This document shows, in pieces, positions 63,501-64,000 of a stretch of 64,000 nucleotides of DNA (the stretch's first letter is position 1; each line of letters opens with the position of its first letter). The stretch comes from Schistocephalus solidus (taxonomy: Eukaryota > Platyhelminthes > Cestoda > Diphyllobothriidea > Diphyllobothriidae). The DNA is taken from positions 62,001 through 126,000 of the forward strand of contig WEDG01002883.1 in NCBI GenBank assembly GCA_017591395.1, given 5' to 3'. The translations under genes and the position numbers were made by a program. The notes beneath the pieces are model-generated. The model ran no database searches, was not told where the DNA came from, and worked only from the letters and a program-made list of their open reading frames with translations.

Positions 63501-64000
63501 TGCCTTTTTCGCTCATGTACCGCCTAACCTCGGCATCGATACTCCATAGGCTGGGGTACGTTCGTGGGACTGAGTGCACCGCAGGGCGGATTACACAAGA
63601 CAGTTGTTTACCTGAGTCAAAAATATTTCTGTTCTCGCCGTCACTCCCGTGGCCGATTAGTTTAAAATCCTCGAAGGGCAATTCCTGTCCAGTTGTGCCA
63701 CATTCAACCGCTAACAACAAAATATCCATTATTTCCGTTGAATTTTGCGTTCATCGTCGCCTACACGCGTTTGAAGTAGTTTATTCTCGACTAGGCATAT
63801 ATGGACCTAAGAAAACAGTGCACTTTATTTAATGTGGGCTTTAGGATAGTTGGACTTGCGTGGGATCCGATCGAGAATTGGGCAGGGTAGACGTTTATGT
63901 AGAGGTCAAATTGTGTTTGGAATGCGTAGAAGGACTTATAGTTTTGTTAGCAAGTGCGCCCACGCCCAGCTCTGAACCTATTGTTAATTTCATCATCAGA
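60585..64000. other. Upstream of the visible PHLDB-like exons, no gene recognised
   Basis: Probably a further intron, as no coiled-coil or FHA-like exon with good splice sites could be found on the minus strand. The overlapping open frames at 63439-63832 on both strands have no motif I can name. Confidence 0.45.

Noticed and set aside
63439..63832. Overlapping 96- and 129-codon frames at the right end
   Set aside because: Neither resembles a coiled coil, FHA domain or known element well enough to be called.

Overview
This is eukaryotic nuclear DNA with long introns, densely seeded with decayed retrotransposons and with no operons. The best guess for the source is a diphyllobothriidean tapeworm (Spirometra, Dibothriocephalus or Schistocephalus type). 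The main reason is the element at about 19.97-23.95 kb: a reverse transcriptase whose C-terminus runs into a string of C2H2 zinc fingers with CPHC..FTHRMGL.GHMR-type fingers. I recognise this family, from memory, as abundant in those worms. The species call is inference; no database was searched.

Layout. (1) 1-30 kb is a graveyard of mobile elements. Non-LTR retrotransposons of a CR1/Jockey type lie at 1.15-5.9 kb (minus), 6.2-6.74 kb (minus), 6.77-8.24 kb (plus), 9.4-9.65 kb (minus), 10.56-14.48 kb (minus, nearly full length), 15.3-17.8 kb (minus) and 27.7-28.06 kb (plus). A second type, the RT-zinc-finger element, occupies 19.97-23.95 kb (minus), with a loose fragment of its finger region at 26.9-27.5 kb. 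An array of related repeats fills 18.4-19.86 kb. A Penelope-like element with a GIY-YIG endonuclease domain lies at 28.3-29.25 kb (plus), and just 3' of it is a sequence that fits a hammerhead ribozyme. All of these coding regions carry stops or frameshifts.

(2) From 30.5 to 60.6 kb, on the minus strand, lies the one real host gene I can support: a PHLDB (LL5) homologue, a cortical protein with a coiled coil and a C-terminal PH domain. Seven exons can be placed by their splice sites and matching codon phase, giving about 740 residues up to the stop. The 5' end of the gene lies beyond the window. The most diagnostic pieces are a coiled-coil segment ending DLEYQYLE, the conserved RPLTRYLP / FDLRNHLES block, and a PH domain split over the last two exons. 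That PH domain carries unusually long insertions in its loops.

(3) The introns hold a dead mariner-like transposon with terminal inverted repeats (55.5-56.8 kb), a pair of inverted tRNA-derived SINEs around a (TAC)n microsatellite (48.36-49.43 kb), a fold-back element beside a (TA)n tract (50.4-50.6 kb), a tRNA-like sequence next to degenerate CTAACC-type repeats (46.4-46.75 kb), and copies of the dispersed repeats seen in the first 30 kb. From 60.6 kb to the end I see no recognisable gene.
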